Source: SbD1 sp049300095 (GTDB lineage: Bacteria; Desulfobacterota; Syntrophobacteria; Syntrophobacterales; Syntrophobacteraceae). From it: a stretch of DNA of 8,755 nt. A program made the translations under genes and the position numbers. Numbering within the stretch: position 1 is the stretch's first letter; each line of letters begins with the position of its first letter. The stretch spans positions 1-8,755 of the forward strand of contig JBAQYM010000041.1 of assembly GCA_049300095.1 (NCBI GenBank), written 5' to 3'. The notes under the pieces were generated by a model. The model was not told where the DNA came from. It worked only from the letters and a program-made list of their open reading frames with translations, and did no database searches. This document shows, piece by piece, positions 1-6,176 of this stretch.

Positions 1-10
1 CCTGCTGGAA

Positions 11-22
11 GGGGCTGTTGCC
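11..22 (+). repeat. GGGGCTGTTGCC dispersed repeat, copy 1
   Basis: GGGGCTGTTGCC is followed by AAAAT. It is shared with inverted copies at 202-217 and 305-320 and with a direct copy at 8172-8187. This copy lacks one C of the fuller core GGGGCTGTTGCCCAAA. Confidence 0.6.
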
Positions 23-63
23 AAAATGCAAAAGTTGCGACAGGTGTGGCCAAAACAGGACGG

Positions 64-165
64 AGGTCTCCCCTCCCTTGGCGGGAGGGGCTGGGGGAGG
101 GGGTCGTAAGTACTTGAAAATTCAACATCCTCCCCTAATCCCTCCCATCGTAGGGAGGGGGACCT
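64..165. repeat. long imperfect inverted repeat
   Basis: The left arm (64-103) is a CCTCCC...GGGAGGGG-type sequence. The right arm (126-165) is close to its reverse complement, allowing one indel and several mismatches, and both outer ends read AGGTC/GACCT. The loop of about 22 nt (104-125) is AT-richer. Each arm is itself partly self-complementary (CCCTCCC against GGGAGGG), so a cruciform or branched RNA hairpin is possible. It looks like a dispersed palindromic repeat, not a terminator, because no T-tract follows it. Confidence 0.7.
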
Positions 166-201
166 ACATCCGGCTCGATAGTCGCTCGACTTGAATATTT
201 C

Positions 202-217
202 TTTGGGCAACAGCCCC
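202..217 (-). repeat. GGGGCTGTTGCC dispersed repeat, copy 2
   Basis: On the minus strand this reads GGGGCTGTTGCCCAAA, identical over 16 nt to 8172-8187. It faces copy 1 across the large inverted repeat at 64-165. Confidence 0.65.
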
Positions 218-304
218 TTGATCCCCGCCCGGACCGCCGGATGGGTAAAGGCTGCCCTCCCGAATGTATTGGATTTGAATATGCACCCTGGAAGGGAGTT
301 GCGG

Positions 305-320
305 TTTGGGCAACGGCCCC
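305..320 (-). repeat. GGGGCTGTTGCC dispersed repeat, copy 3
   Basis: On the minus strand this reads GGGGCCGTTGCCCAAA, with one mismatch to copies 2 and 4. It lies 103 nt downstream of copy 2 in the same orientation, so the two form a short direct repeat. Confidence 0.55.
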
Positions 321-438
321 TGGAGCATGGGCTTGTGCTTTGTGGGAAGAAATGCCCCGGTTTTGAAAGAATTCTTCCCAGAATAATCCTTCCATTCGGC
401 ACAAATATGTATCTTTTTCTTAATCCTTTCTCTTCGGA

Positions 439-465
439 TTGACATACTTTCCCGTCCGGGATAAT
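439..465 (+). promoter_or_regulatory. candidate sigma70 promoter of the kinase operon
   Basis: A perfect -35 box TTGACA (439-444) is followed by an AT-rich -10 region. GATAAT (460-465) gives a 15-nt spacer; the alternative TAATAG (462-467) gives 17 nt. Either predicts a start of transcription near 472. This leaves a leader of about 165 nt before the chosen kinase start at 636, and about 25 nt before the leader ORF at 497. This is a sequence inference only; the short spacer of the better -10 box is its weak point. Confidence 0.5.
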
Positions 466-496
466 AGATATCAACTGATAAAACGGGAGCGGTGGG

Positions 497-628
497 ATGG
501 GCCGAATCCCCTCCCCCGTATGCATCGGCCCTAAACCTTCCATTGCTCCTGGTAGCTCTCCCGCGCCCGCGGGGGAGTTGGAAAACTCGACGAACCGGTT
601 GGAATCAGGACGGCCCGACGGGCCATGA
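497..628 (+). CDS. possible 43-aa leader ORF upstream of the kinase
   Basis: A short open frame starts at ATG 497, 7 nt after a GGGAG ribosome-binding site (485-489) and about 25 nt after the predicted transcription start. It ends at TGA 626-628, 8 nt before the kinase ATG at 636. The peptide starts MGRIPSPVCIGPKP and ends LESGRPDGP. It is proline-rich (9 of 43 residues) and has no membrane segment or known domain. The position suggests a leader whose translation could couple to the kinase; its stop overlaps the GAGG likely to serve as the kinase ribosome-binding site. I do not recognise it, and it may be chance. Conservation would decide. Confidence 0.3.
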   Translation: MGRIPSPVCIGPKPSIAPGSSPAPAGELENSTNRLESGRPDGP

Positions 629-635
629 GGGCTTC

Positions 636-2192
636 ATGTCATCGGAAACACATGAGAAAATGTCCGTTCGCGGCATCCTGGCGGGGACCTTCGTGGTGTT
701 TTCGCTGCCCTTTGTGATGGTGCAGCTTTTCCCCGCCCAGCTTGATAAAAGCATGGACATAAGCTCTTACCTCGTCTTTCACAATGCCGCCGAATTTTTC
801 AGCATCATGGTTTCCTTGTGCGTGTTCAGTGTCGGCTGGTTCACCTATGACCAGTCCAGGGACCGGCACGCCCTTTTCCTGGGCACGGCTTTTCTTGCCG
901 TCGGTCTCATCGATTTCATGCACACCCTGAGCAATGTGGCCATGCCCGCCTTTATAACGCCGAACTCCACCAACAAGTCCACCCAGTATTGGATAGCCGC
1001 AAGGTTGCTGGATTCATCGGCGTTCCTGATCAGCGCTTTTATCTATCCGGGGACCAAAAGCCGCTGGCTTTCAAAAACGACCCTGCTTGCGGCGGTGCTC
1101 TCGTTTACGGGACTCCTCTTTATCGGGGTCACCTTCTTTCCTTCACTGATGCCCGCCACCGCCGTCCAGGGGGTCGGACTCACCCCGCTGAAAAGGATTG
1201 CCGAATGCGTGATCATCTTCCTGCTGATCGCCGCCTTTGCCGCCTACTGGAAGCGGATGGCGAAGACGGGAGAGAGGCATCTCGTCTATTACCTGGCGGC
1301 CTTCATCATCGGAATTTTCAGCGAGGCGGTCTTTGCTTCCTACAAAATGGGATTCGATACCTATAACGTGCTGGGACATGTCTACAAGATTGTGGCCTTC
1401 TCCCTGATATATAAAGGCATATTCTCCACGTCGGTCACGATTCCTTATGTGAGGCTTTCCGACGCCAATGAGCAGTTGAGGATCTACTCATCCAGGCTGG
1501 AGCAAAGCAACCGGGACCTGCTCGATTTTTGTTCCGTTGCCTCGCACGATCTCCAGGAGCCGCTTCGAAAAATCCATACCTTCGGGGATCGAATCATGAC
1601 CCGGTACCGGGATTCCCTCGGGGAGGAAGGCCGGGACTGGCTCGCGCGGCTGATTCGGTCCGCCGCCCGCATGTCGGCCGTGTTCAAGGCCCTGCTCGAA
1701 TATTCCCGGATGGCGTCCCGCACGGTCCCCTTCGAACCGGTGGATTTGACCGAGGCGGCAAGGCATGCGGCGAGCGATCTTGAAGAGGCGATGCGGGATG
1801 CGGGGGGCCGGGTGGAGATCGGCGCGTTGCCCACCGTCGAGGCCGATCCGGAACAGATGCGGCAGCTCTTCCGAAATCTCATCGACAATTCCATAAAGTA
1901 TCGCAGGGAGTCCGAGGCGCCGATAGTAAAAATCCACGGCCGCACGGAGGGCGCGGTGTGCCGCGTCTGCGTGGAGGACAACGGCATGGGGTTCGAAGAC
2001 ATCTACCTGGACCGCATGTTCAAACCCTTCCAGCGGCTCCATGCCGGAAGCGGTGGCGGGACGGGCATGGGACTTGCCGTGTGCAGAAGAATCGTCGAGC
2101 AGCATGGAGGCGGCCTTGAGGCGAGAGGTACTCCGGGGGCGGGTTCGACTTTCGTTATTATCTTATCTGTAGCACATCAGGGAGGCGCGTGA
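636..2192 (+). CDS. MASE3-type membrane sensor histidine kinase
   Basis: This sensor kinase autophosphorylates on histidine and should pass the phosphate to the receiver encoded immediately downstream. Using the ATG at 636 (518 aa), residues 15-265 form a multi-helix integral-membrane region matching a MASE3 sensor domain, with typical stretches such as LIDFMHTLSNVAMP (91-104) and a conserved-looking TQYWIAARLLDS (116-127). There is no periplasmic domain or PAS domain. A short coiled linker (about 275-298) leads to a HisKA domain with H-box VASHDLQEPLRKI (301-313, phospho-acceptor H304). The ATPase domain follows: N-box LFRNLIDNSIKYR (411-423), G1 DNGMGF (448-453), F-box FKPF (462-465) and G2 GGGTGMGL (473-480). 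All catalytic motifs are intact. The SHDLQEPL H-box is the type that usually pairs with Rcp1-like receivers. A GTG at 492 would add 48 Pro-rich residues unlike the family. I prefer 636, with GAGG at 627-630 as ribosome-binding site; 660 is another possible start. Confidence 0.95.
   Translation: MSSETHEKMSVRGILAGTFVVFSLPFVMVQLFPAQLDKSMDISSYLVFHNAAEFFSIMVSLCVFSVGWFTYDQSRDRHALFLGTAFLAVGLIDFMHTLSNVAMPAFITPNSTNKSTQYWIAARLLDSSAFLISAFIYPGTKSRWLSKTTLLAAVLSFTGLLFIGVTFFPSLMPATAVQGVGLTPLKRIAECVIIFLLIAAFAAYWKRMAKTGERHLVYYLAAFIIGIFSEAVFASYKMGFDTYNVLGHVYKIVAFSLIYKGIFSTSVTIPYVRLSDANEQLRIYSSRLEQSNRDLLDFCSVASHDLQEPLRKIHTFGDRIMTRYRDSLGEEGRDWLARLIRSAARMSAVFKALLEYSRMASRTVPFEPVDLTEAARHAASDLEEAMRDAGGRVEIGALPTVEADPEQMRQLFRNLIDNSIKYRRESEAPIVKIHGRTEGAVCRVCVEDNGMGFEDIYLDRMFKPFQRLHAGSGGGTGMGLAVCRRIVEQHGGGLEARGTPGAGSTFVIILSVAHQGGA
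2179..2185 (+). promoter_or_regulatory. ribosome-binding site for the response regulator
   Basis: AGGGAGG lies inside the last codons of the kinase gene, 8 nt before the GTG at 2194. It supports a GTG start and translational coupling of receiver to kinase. Confidence 0.8.
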
Positions 2193-2193
2193 A

Positions 2194-2631
2194 GTGGGTC
2201 CGGGCGGGCGTGATTTTTTTATTCTTGTGGCGGATGATGACGAGGACGATTGCCTGCTGATCCGCGATGCGATTCAAGACAACGGGCTGGACTGCGAATT
2301 CCGTTTCGTATATGACGGCAAGGACCTGATGGAGGAGCTTTATCGCGGCCGGGACCGCTCCGCCCCCGGGGCCGCGCGGTATCCGGACCTCATCCTGCTC
2401 GATCTCAACATGCCGAGGAAGGACGGAAGAGAAGCCCTGCGCGAGATAAAAAACGACGCCGACCTGCGTGCTATCCCTGTGGTGGTTTTGACGACATCGA
2501 GCGACGACCGGGATGTCGAACTCTGCAACAGCCTCGGGGCGGACTCTTTCATCACCAAGCCGATGATCTACAGCGAATGGGTCGAGGCAATGGAAACCGT
2601 CTGCCGGCATTACCATCATCATTCCAATTAG
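2194..2631 (+). CDS. single-domain response regulator (Rcp1-like receiver)
   Basis: This 145-aa protein is one REC domain with no output domain. The acidic pocket is D14/D15 (VADDDEDD). The phospho-acceptor is D70 in LILLDLNMP, the switch residue T100 in VVVLTTSS, and the invariant lysine K122 in ITKP. The sequence DLNMPRKDGREALREIK and the VVVLTTSS block are typical of Rcp1-like receivers, which partner HisKA kinases with a HDLQEPLR box, as encoded next door. The GTG start lies 1 nt after the kinase stop and has a strong internal ribosome-binding site, so the pair is surely co-transcribed. With no DNA-binding domain it must act by protein contact or as a phosphate shuttle; its target is not in this window. 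The C-terminus is histidine-rich (CRHYHHHSN), which may be incidental. Confidence 0.95.
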   Translation: MGPGGRDFFILVADDDEDDCLLIRDAIQDNGLDCEFRFVYDGKDLMEELYRGRDRSAPGAARYPDLILLDLNMPRKDGREALREIKNDADLRAIPVVVLTTSSDDRDVELCNSLGADSFITKPMIYSEWVEAMETVCRHYHHHSN

Positions 2632-2714
2632 TCTCTCGGACACATTAAGAGATCTCGTTTCGAACAGGCCGAAAGCCGGGAATTACGGAGAGCCGACTTT
2701 GCCGGGAATCGTAG

Positions 2715-2735
2715 GGGCGGGGTTGATCCCCGCCC
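2715..2735. repeat. GC-rich hairpin between convergent genes
   Basis: Perfect 8-nt arms GGGCGGGG (2715-2722) and CCCCGCCC (2728-2735) enclose a TTGAT loop. It lies between the response regulator stop and the acyltransferase stop, which face each other, so it could limit read-through from both sides. No T-run follows on either strand, so a classical intrinsic terminator is not supported. It also resembles a common dispersed GGGGCGGG...CCCGCCC repeat; TTGATCCCCGCCCGGAC also occurs near 218-234. Confidence 0.6.
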
Positions 2736-2806
2736 GGACGAGCCGAAAGCCAATATCCCCCTGTCCCGCCGATTCTTCTTTTCCTTCGACCATTCGGGAT
2801 GCGACC

Positions 2807-3934
2807 CTAGGAAAACCTCTTCACGATCCAGGCGGCTAAAAGGTTTAGAACCACGGCCACAAGGTAGGTCAGGGGCAGCAGGATCGCCGTCAGAAGCACA
2901 AAATTGGAAACCGAGTGGGTCACCGTCGCGGGCGTCACGCCGCAGTAGCTGAAAAGCGGGTGGTGCACGATGTACATCATGTAGGTCTGCTGGGAGAAAT
3001 TCCCTATCAGGGCCGATCTGCCGGCCCTTGCCGCGGGGGTCCACAGGAACAGGAAAAGGAAGAGGAGCACGCTGAAAGCGACATAAAAGATGTGAAGAAG
3101 CGGCAGCTCCATCGCCGAGTAGAACGGGGCGCCCGCAACGAAACAGAGGGCCAGCGCGGCGACATAAAGTGAAAACGGCTTGGCGTAAATCCCGCGGCGC
3201 ACCGTTTCGGGGGAGGGGCCCCAGAGCGAGGCCAGCCACATGCCTGTCGCGAATTCGGGCAGGCGGCCCGGCAGGTTGAAGTGCATGAGGTTTTCCGCAA
3301 AGCCGGGAGGAGACTGCGGGGTTTCCGGGATAAACCAGGCAAGGACCCCCCATCCCCCCCAGCACAATATCATGATCGAAAGGGCCGCCCCGGCGGGCCC
3401 GATCCGCACGAAGACCCTGAGAATAAGCGGGAAGAGCAGGTAGAACTGGGCGAGCAGGCCGAGGTACCAGAAATGGGAGAAATTGCTGAACATGTTCGAG
3501 TAGTCGAGCGAGTTGACGAACAGGAGATGTTCCGCCAGCATGCCCAGAGCGGGCAGCAGGGGATAGCTGAACTTGAGCATGTTCGCCAGGGTGAACAGGA
3601 CAAGCGCGAGGTAGTAGGGAGGGATGATCCGCAGGAAGCGCTTTTGCAGGAAATCACGGTAGCCCTCGAAGGGGCGTCGCTCCGGCCCGAGGTGGGGGAG
3701 CGCCAGCAGGAACCCCGAGATGATGTTAAAGAGGATGACGCTGCCGGTTGCGGCCATGAAGGCCGGCTCCAGCGCGCGTTCGAGCGTGGTGTTCGGGACC
3801 GGGATGACCGTCTTCCACAAATGATGCCCAAAAACCCCGAGCATGGCCACAACGCGTATGGCGTCGAGTTGCGGGATTGCGGTCCGCTTCGAAGGCGGAG
3901 GGATTTTTTGAGTGGGCTCGCCGTTCTTACGCAT
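2807..3934 (-). CDS. integral-membrane acyltransferase (acyltransferase-3 family)
   Basis: This 375-aa polytopic membrane protein belongs to the acyltransferase-3 (OafA/NodX-like) family, which transfers acyl groups, often acetyl, to sugars of O-antigen, exopolysaccharide or other envelope glycans. Visible family signatures are PQLDAIRVVAMLGVFGHH (21-38, with the active-site-type histidines H37/H38), SGFLLALP (73-80), FLQKRFLRIIPPYY (95-108), HFWYLGLLAQFYLLFPL (154-170), GRLPEFATGM (223-232) and SQQTYMMYIVHHPLF (314-328). About ten hydrophobic segments are spread along the chain and there is no attached SGNH domain. The length is normal and the gene looks intact. The ATG at 3934 has no clear ribosome-binding site. 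No glycan biosynthesis genes are nearby, so the substrate cannot be told. It appears monocistronic and converges on the kinase operon. Confidence 0.93.
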   Translation of the reverse strand: MRKNGEPTQKIPPPSKRTAIPQLDAIRVVAMLGVFGHHLWKTVIPVPNTTLERALEPAFMAATGSVILFNIISGFLLALPHLGPERRPFEGYRDFLQKRFLRIIPPYYLALVLFTLANMLKFSYPLLPALGMLAEHLLFVNSLDYSNMFSNFSHFWYLGLLAQFYLLFPLILRVFVRIGPAGAALSIMILCWGGWGVLAWFIPETPQSPPGFAENLMHFNLPGRLPEFATGMWLASLWGPSPETVRRGIYAKPFSLYVAALALCFVAGAPFYSAMELPLLHIFYVAFSVLLFLFLFLWTPAARAGRSALIGNFSQQTYMMYIVHHPLFSYCGVTPATVTHSVSNFVLLTAILLPLTYLVAVVLNLLAAWIVKRFS

Positions 3935-4050
3935 ATCTTTGCCCGGATGATGCGTGATAGTTGAGATATCCTCTGTGACGCACCCGCGGGCCGGGTTTAC
4001 CTATCCGGCGGGCAACCGTCCTCACCGCTCATCCAGTACTATAACGGGCG

Positions 4051-4116
4051 CTCCATGTAAACCTGTGTGATGTGCATGCCCTGAGAAGGTTTGAGGCTGG
4101 CGTGCGGGAGAGGTAT
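4051..4116 (+). repeat. degenerate repeat block, copy A (CTCCATGTAAACC)
   Basis: CTCCATGTAAACC and the next 50 or so bases are similar, with mismatches and small gaps, to 8540-8604. Shared blocks include GTGTG, CTGAGAA, TTGAGG and GGAGAG. The block lies in the 240-nt gap between the acyltransferase start and the HepT stop. It does not encode anything I recognise. Confidence 0.55.
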
Positions 4117-4174
4117 GTCGAGTGTGCGGCGCGGGCTGGTACCGTCGGAGCAGTTAGTGCTCACCTCTTTGAGA

Positions 4175-4513
4175 TCACCTCTCGACCGCGTCTCTGATGT
4201 CTTCAATTGCCGAGAGGAGTTGCGGCAAATGCTGGTCGATGATGTTCCAAATCTCGTCCATGTCCACACGGTCGTAAGCATGAATTAAAATGTCCCTAAA
4301 TCCGGCCATCCTGCGCCATGGGACCTGCGGATATGCTGTCGTGAACTCGGTTGGAAGTCGCTTGGACGCCTCACCTATGACCTCAAAATTGCGAACGACG
4401 GCATCCTGGGTTTTGGGGTCAGCCATGAATGCGTCGCGGCCATCTCGTGTGTAGGCAACGATCTTCTTCAGGGATTCGTGAATGTGTACGATATAGAGGA
4501 GCGGGTCCTTCAC
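4175..4513 (-). CDS. hepT: HepT-like RNase toxin (DUF86/HEPN)
   Basis: This 112-aa all-helical HEPN-family protein is the toxin half of a MntA/HepT (type VII) toxin-antitoxin pair. Its signature is the R-x4-H-x-Y motif, seen as RDILIHAY (R73, H78, Y80). Arginine and histidine are the RNase residues, and the tyrosine is the residue that MntA AMPylates to silence the toxin in characterised systems. Other family blocks are VIGEASKRLP (45-54), PQVPWRRMAGFRD (62-74) and DEIWNIIDQHLPQL (86-99). The gene begins with GTG (4511-4513), which overlaps the mntA stop by 4 nt (GTGA), so the two are translationally coupled. All motif residues and the length are normal, so it is probably functional. The role of a given chromosomal copy (phage defence, stabilisation or neutral) cannot be read from the sequence. 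Confidence 0.93.
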   Translation of the reverse strand: MKDPLLYIVHIHESLKKIVAYTRDGRDAFMADPKTQDAVVRNFEVIGEASKRLPTEFTTAYPQVPWRRMAGFRDILIHAYDRVDMDEIWNIIDQHLPQLLSAIEDIRDAVER

Positions 4514-4800
4514 AGTGGGATAGCCTCCCGGAGCACTCGATCCCTGATGCGGTGATGCAGGGCCTTCTCATTGACGACATCAACTTTTAGGAAAAGGATA
4601 TCTTCTAAATCCTGGAGCAGCGCCACGTGGTCCATGAGACTCCTGCCGGATTCAAGCTCGATGAGCAAGTCCACATCACTCTCCGGCCCCGCCTCTCCGC
4701 GCGCCACCGAACCAAACACCCGCACGTTGCTTGCTCCGTGCTTCGCGGCAATGCGAAGGATTTCCTCACGTTTGGATTTTAAAAGGTCTTTTACGCCCAA
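4510..4800 (-). CDS. mntA: MntA-like minimal nucleotidyltransferase antitoxin
   Basis: This 96-aa minimal nucleotidyltransferase carries the GS-x10-D-x-D motif (G30-S31, D42, D44) within VRVFGSVARGE...SDVDLLIE, plus a third carboxylate at D74 (KVDVV). In studied systems MntA neutralises HepT by adding AMP to the tyrosine of its R-x4-H-x-Y motif. The opening (KSKREEILRIAAKHGASNVRVFGS, residues 8-31) and the total length are typical. The only canonical start in this frame is TTG (4798-4800): an in-frame TGA lies nine codons upstream with no ATG or GTG between. The ribosome-binding site is weak (GAGAG, 7 nt before). The gene is first of the two in the operon and its stop overlaps the hepT GTG. 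Confidence 0.93.
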   Translation of the reverse strand: MGVKDLLKSKREEILRIAAKHGASNVRVFGSVARGEAGPESDVDLLIELESGRSLMDHVALLQDLEDILFLKVDVVNEKALHHRIRDRVLREAIPL

Positions 4801-5101
4801 GGCACGACTCTCGCTGCTTTCAACTCAATTTCGGATGTCAGAGCAACCCCGGCCATTATCATACCATAATCTCGAAAGCGGTTGATATCAGGAATATTAT
4901 TAACCATATCGCCAATGCGGTCACTTGTCTTGCCCGACCCGATTTGGATTTGAATTTGAACGTATGTTGGTGGGCACGGTGAAGCTGTGCCCACCCTACA
5001 CGGCTCTCGCCCCGCCAAATTGGCGTACCCGTTGAGAATCAAGGCCGCCTTAGACTGGTTTTTTTGATGCCAAAAACAGCATTTTAGACCATGGAGATTT
5101 G
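4801..5101. other. intergenic gap with one REP-like hairpin
   Basis: Upstream of mntA, a minus-strand open frame of 83 codons (5042-4791, TTG start) overlaps the mntA start by 10 nt. Its first half is read through a REP-like hairpin (4969-4995). The second half (DMVNNIPDINRFRDYG and onward) shows no domain I can defend. I treat it as non-coding or a decayed fragment. A run of seven T and a weak hairpin (ATGC/GCAT) near 5060-5085 might end the gene at 5102, but I do not count it as a terminator. Confidence 0.5.
4969..4995. repeat. REP-like hairpin, copy 1
   Basis: Nine-nt perfect arms GGTGGGCAC (4969-4977) and GTGCCCACC (4987-4995) with a 9-nt loop GGTGAAGCT. The arms are the same as in the copies at 6425-6451 and 8376-8426. 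Confidence 0.8.
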
Positions 5102-6100
5102 TTACGGAGTAAATCCCTTGAACGTGATGGCGATTGTTCCTCCTGATACATTCCCGGTTCGCTGTATATTGCAGTAATTATGCGATACGTCGCTGATCTC
5201 GGCGCAGTATTGAATCGTGGGATTATTGGGGTCGGTTATGGGATCGTAAGCAACTCCGCCGGGCGTATGGCAAACGCCGTTTTTCGCCTGTGGGGCGGCC
5301 ACGGGCGCGGCACAGGCTGCTGATGGATTGGGATAGCCGTCGCTATTCGTGCAGTTAGTCGCGGCCCAACCAAATACGCCGACCCTATTTGCATTTCCTC
5401 CCAGAAATTCATTTTCCGCTTGATAAAAAGGCCACGTATTGCTCTGTGCCGCCCCCTTTACCTCGGTTATATCCAACTCGATCATGGAATTTACGCCATT
5501 GACAATACTGATGTCCGTGGCGTCCGCGTTGGCGCACAACCCGGTCGTGGCGTTTCTGGCGTTCTTGTAATCATTGATGCCGAAATTTACGGATGCTTCG
5601 GCAAGATTTGTCGCGTTCGGGAATCGTGTGTTCAAGCCCGAGCCGCAGCCGTTGTCGGGACTCCCGTTATATCGGCTGCTCGTGAAGAAAAAATTGAATG
5701 TAACCGCCGGACTGCACTTGCCGGCGGAATTGGTGCAGGCAAAGGTTGACGGTTTATAAGTAATCGTTTCTCCCGCCGCCAGACGATAATATCCTTGCGT
5801 TGTTATACCGGCATTCTGCGGCTTGAAAATGACCGTGTTGCCCGTGCTCGACATAAAGACCAGCCTGGCGTCATGAATACTGCTGATCTGTTCGCCGAGA
5901 TATGTGCAGTTCGGAGGATTTACCGTGGGAGGCTGCCCGAGAACGAGGTTGGCAAAGACAGCATTGTGAGTCCCGTTCGTGACGCTGATCCTGGTTGGAG
6001 GGGTACCACCCGCGGCGGCCGCACTCCAACAGAGGGCCGACAATATGGCTATCGTACCCAGCAAAAATACTCCTCGTAACAATACCTTTCGCGTATTCAC
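5102..6100 (-). CDS. secreted cysteine-rich protein, distantly thaumatin-like
   Basis: I take GTG 6098-6100 as the start (332 aa). GGGAGG's complement lies 8 nt upstream (GGAGGG on the minus strand, 6109-6114), and it gives a textbook signal peptide: basic n-region NTRKVLLR, hydrophobic GVFLLGTIAILSALCWS, then AAAA before GG at about residue 30. There is no lipobox. The frame stays open to 6175, with ATGs at 6145 and 6133. The mature part starts RISVTNGTHNAVFANLVLG and has ten cysteines (65, 122, 129, 152, 189, 250, 263, 277, 299, 310), an even number suited to disulfides outside the cytoplasm. NLAEASVNF (165-173) followed by TDISIVNGVNSMIELDI (195-211) resembles the thaumatin blocks TLAEF and DFYDVSLVDGFNLP, and the end GGTIAITFKGFTP resembles the thaumatin YxITFCP end. 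Secretion is well supported; thaumatin kinship is my reading and function is unknown. Confidence 0.82.
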   Translation of the reverse strand: MNTRKVLLRGVFLLGTIAILSALCWSAAAAGGTPPTRISVTNGTHNAVFANLVLGQPPTVNPPNCTYLGEQISSIHDARLVFMSSTGNTVIFKPQNAGITTQGYYRLAAGETITYKPSTFACTNSAGKCSPAVTFNFFFTSSRYNGSPDNGCGSGLNTRFPNATNLAEASVNFGINDYKNARNATTGLCANADATDISIVNGVNSMIELDITEVKGAAQSNTWPFYQAENEFLGGNANRVGVFGWAATNCTNSDGYPNPSAACAAPVAAPQAKNGVCHTPGGVAYDPITDPNNPTIQYCAEISDVSHNYCNIQRTGNVSGGTIAITFKGFTP

Positions 6101-6108
6101 CACCAAGA

Positions 6109-6114
6109 CCCTCC
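6109..6114 (-). promoter_or_regulatory. ribosome-binding site deciding the thaumatin-like start
   Basis: On the minus strand this reads GGAGGG. It is 5 nt from the GTG at 6101-6103 and 8 nt from the GTG at 6098-6100. The upstream in-frame candidates (GTG 6175, ATG 6145, ATG 6133) have no comparable site. Confidence 0.6.
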
Positions 6115-6176
6115 ATGCAAGAAACCATCGCATCAAAACCCACATATCAGTGAAGGATACCACACGAATAGACACT

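Larger units (their letters stand above)
1..430. other. gene-free repeat-rich stretch
   Basis: I see no credible gene here. Open frames on both strands run through the repeats and show no domain, signal peptide or ribosome-binding site. The stretch holds a long imperfect inverted repeat (64-165) and three copies of a GGGGCTGTTGCC-type repeat (11-22 plus, 202-217 minus, 305-320 minus). The copies at 11-22 and 202-217 face each other and enclose the inverted repeat, so 11-217 may be one nested repeat element. The remainder to about 430 looks like unconstrained sequence before the kinase promoter. Confidence 0.6.

Noticed and set aside
191..442. 83-codon plus-strand open frame before the kinase promoter
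   Set aside because: It runs through two repeat copies, has no domain, and its start has no ribosome-binding site.
492..635. N-terminal extension of the kinase from GTG 492
   Set aside because: The 48 extra residues are proline-rich and unlike MASE3 proteins, and the GGGAG site is only 2 nt from this GTG. Starting at 636 begins close to the membrane domain.
1488..2105. Minus-strand open frames of 172-205 codons opposite the kinase
   Set aside because: They are antisense shadows of the HisKA/ATPase region, with no domain and no ribosome-binding site.
3281..3964. 227-codon plus-strand open frame across the acyltransferase gene
   Set aside because: It is antisense to a gene with clear family motifs, and its product is a low-complexity charged (Glu/Arg/Gln-rich) sequence typical of the reverse strand of a GC-rich membrane-protein gene.
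5050..5090. Intrinsic terminator after the thaumatin-like gene
   Set aside because: Only a 4-nt arm hairpin (ATGC/GCAT) and a T/A run are present; the stem is too weak to support the call.
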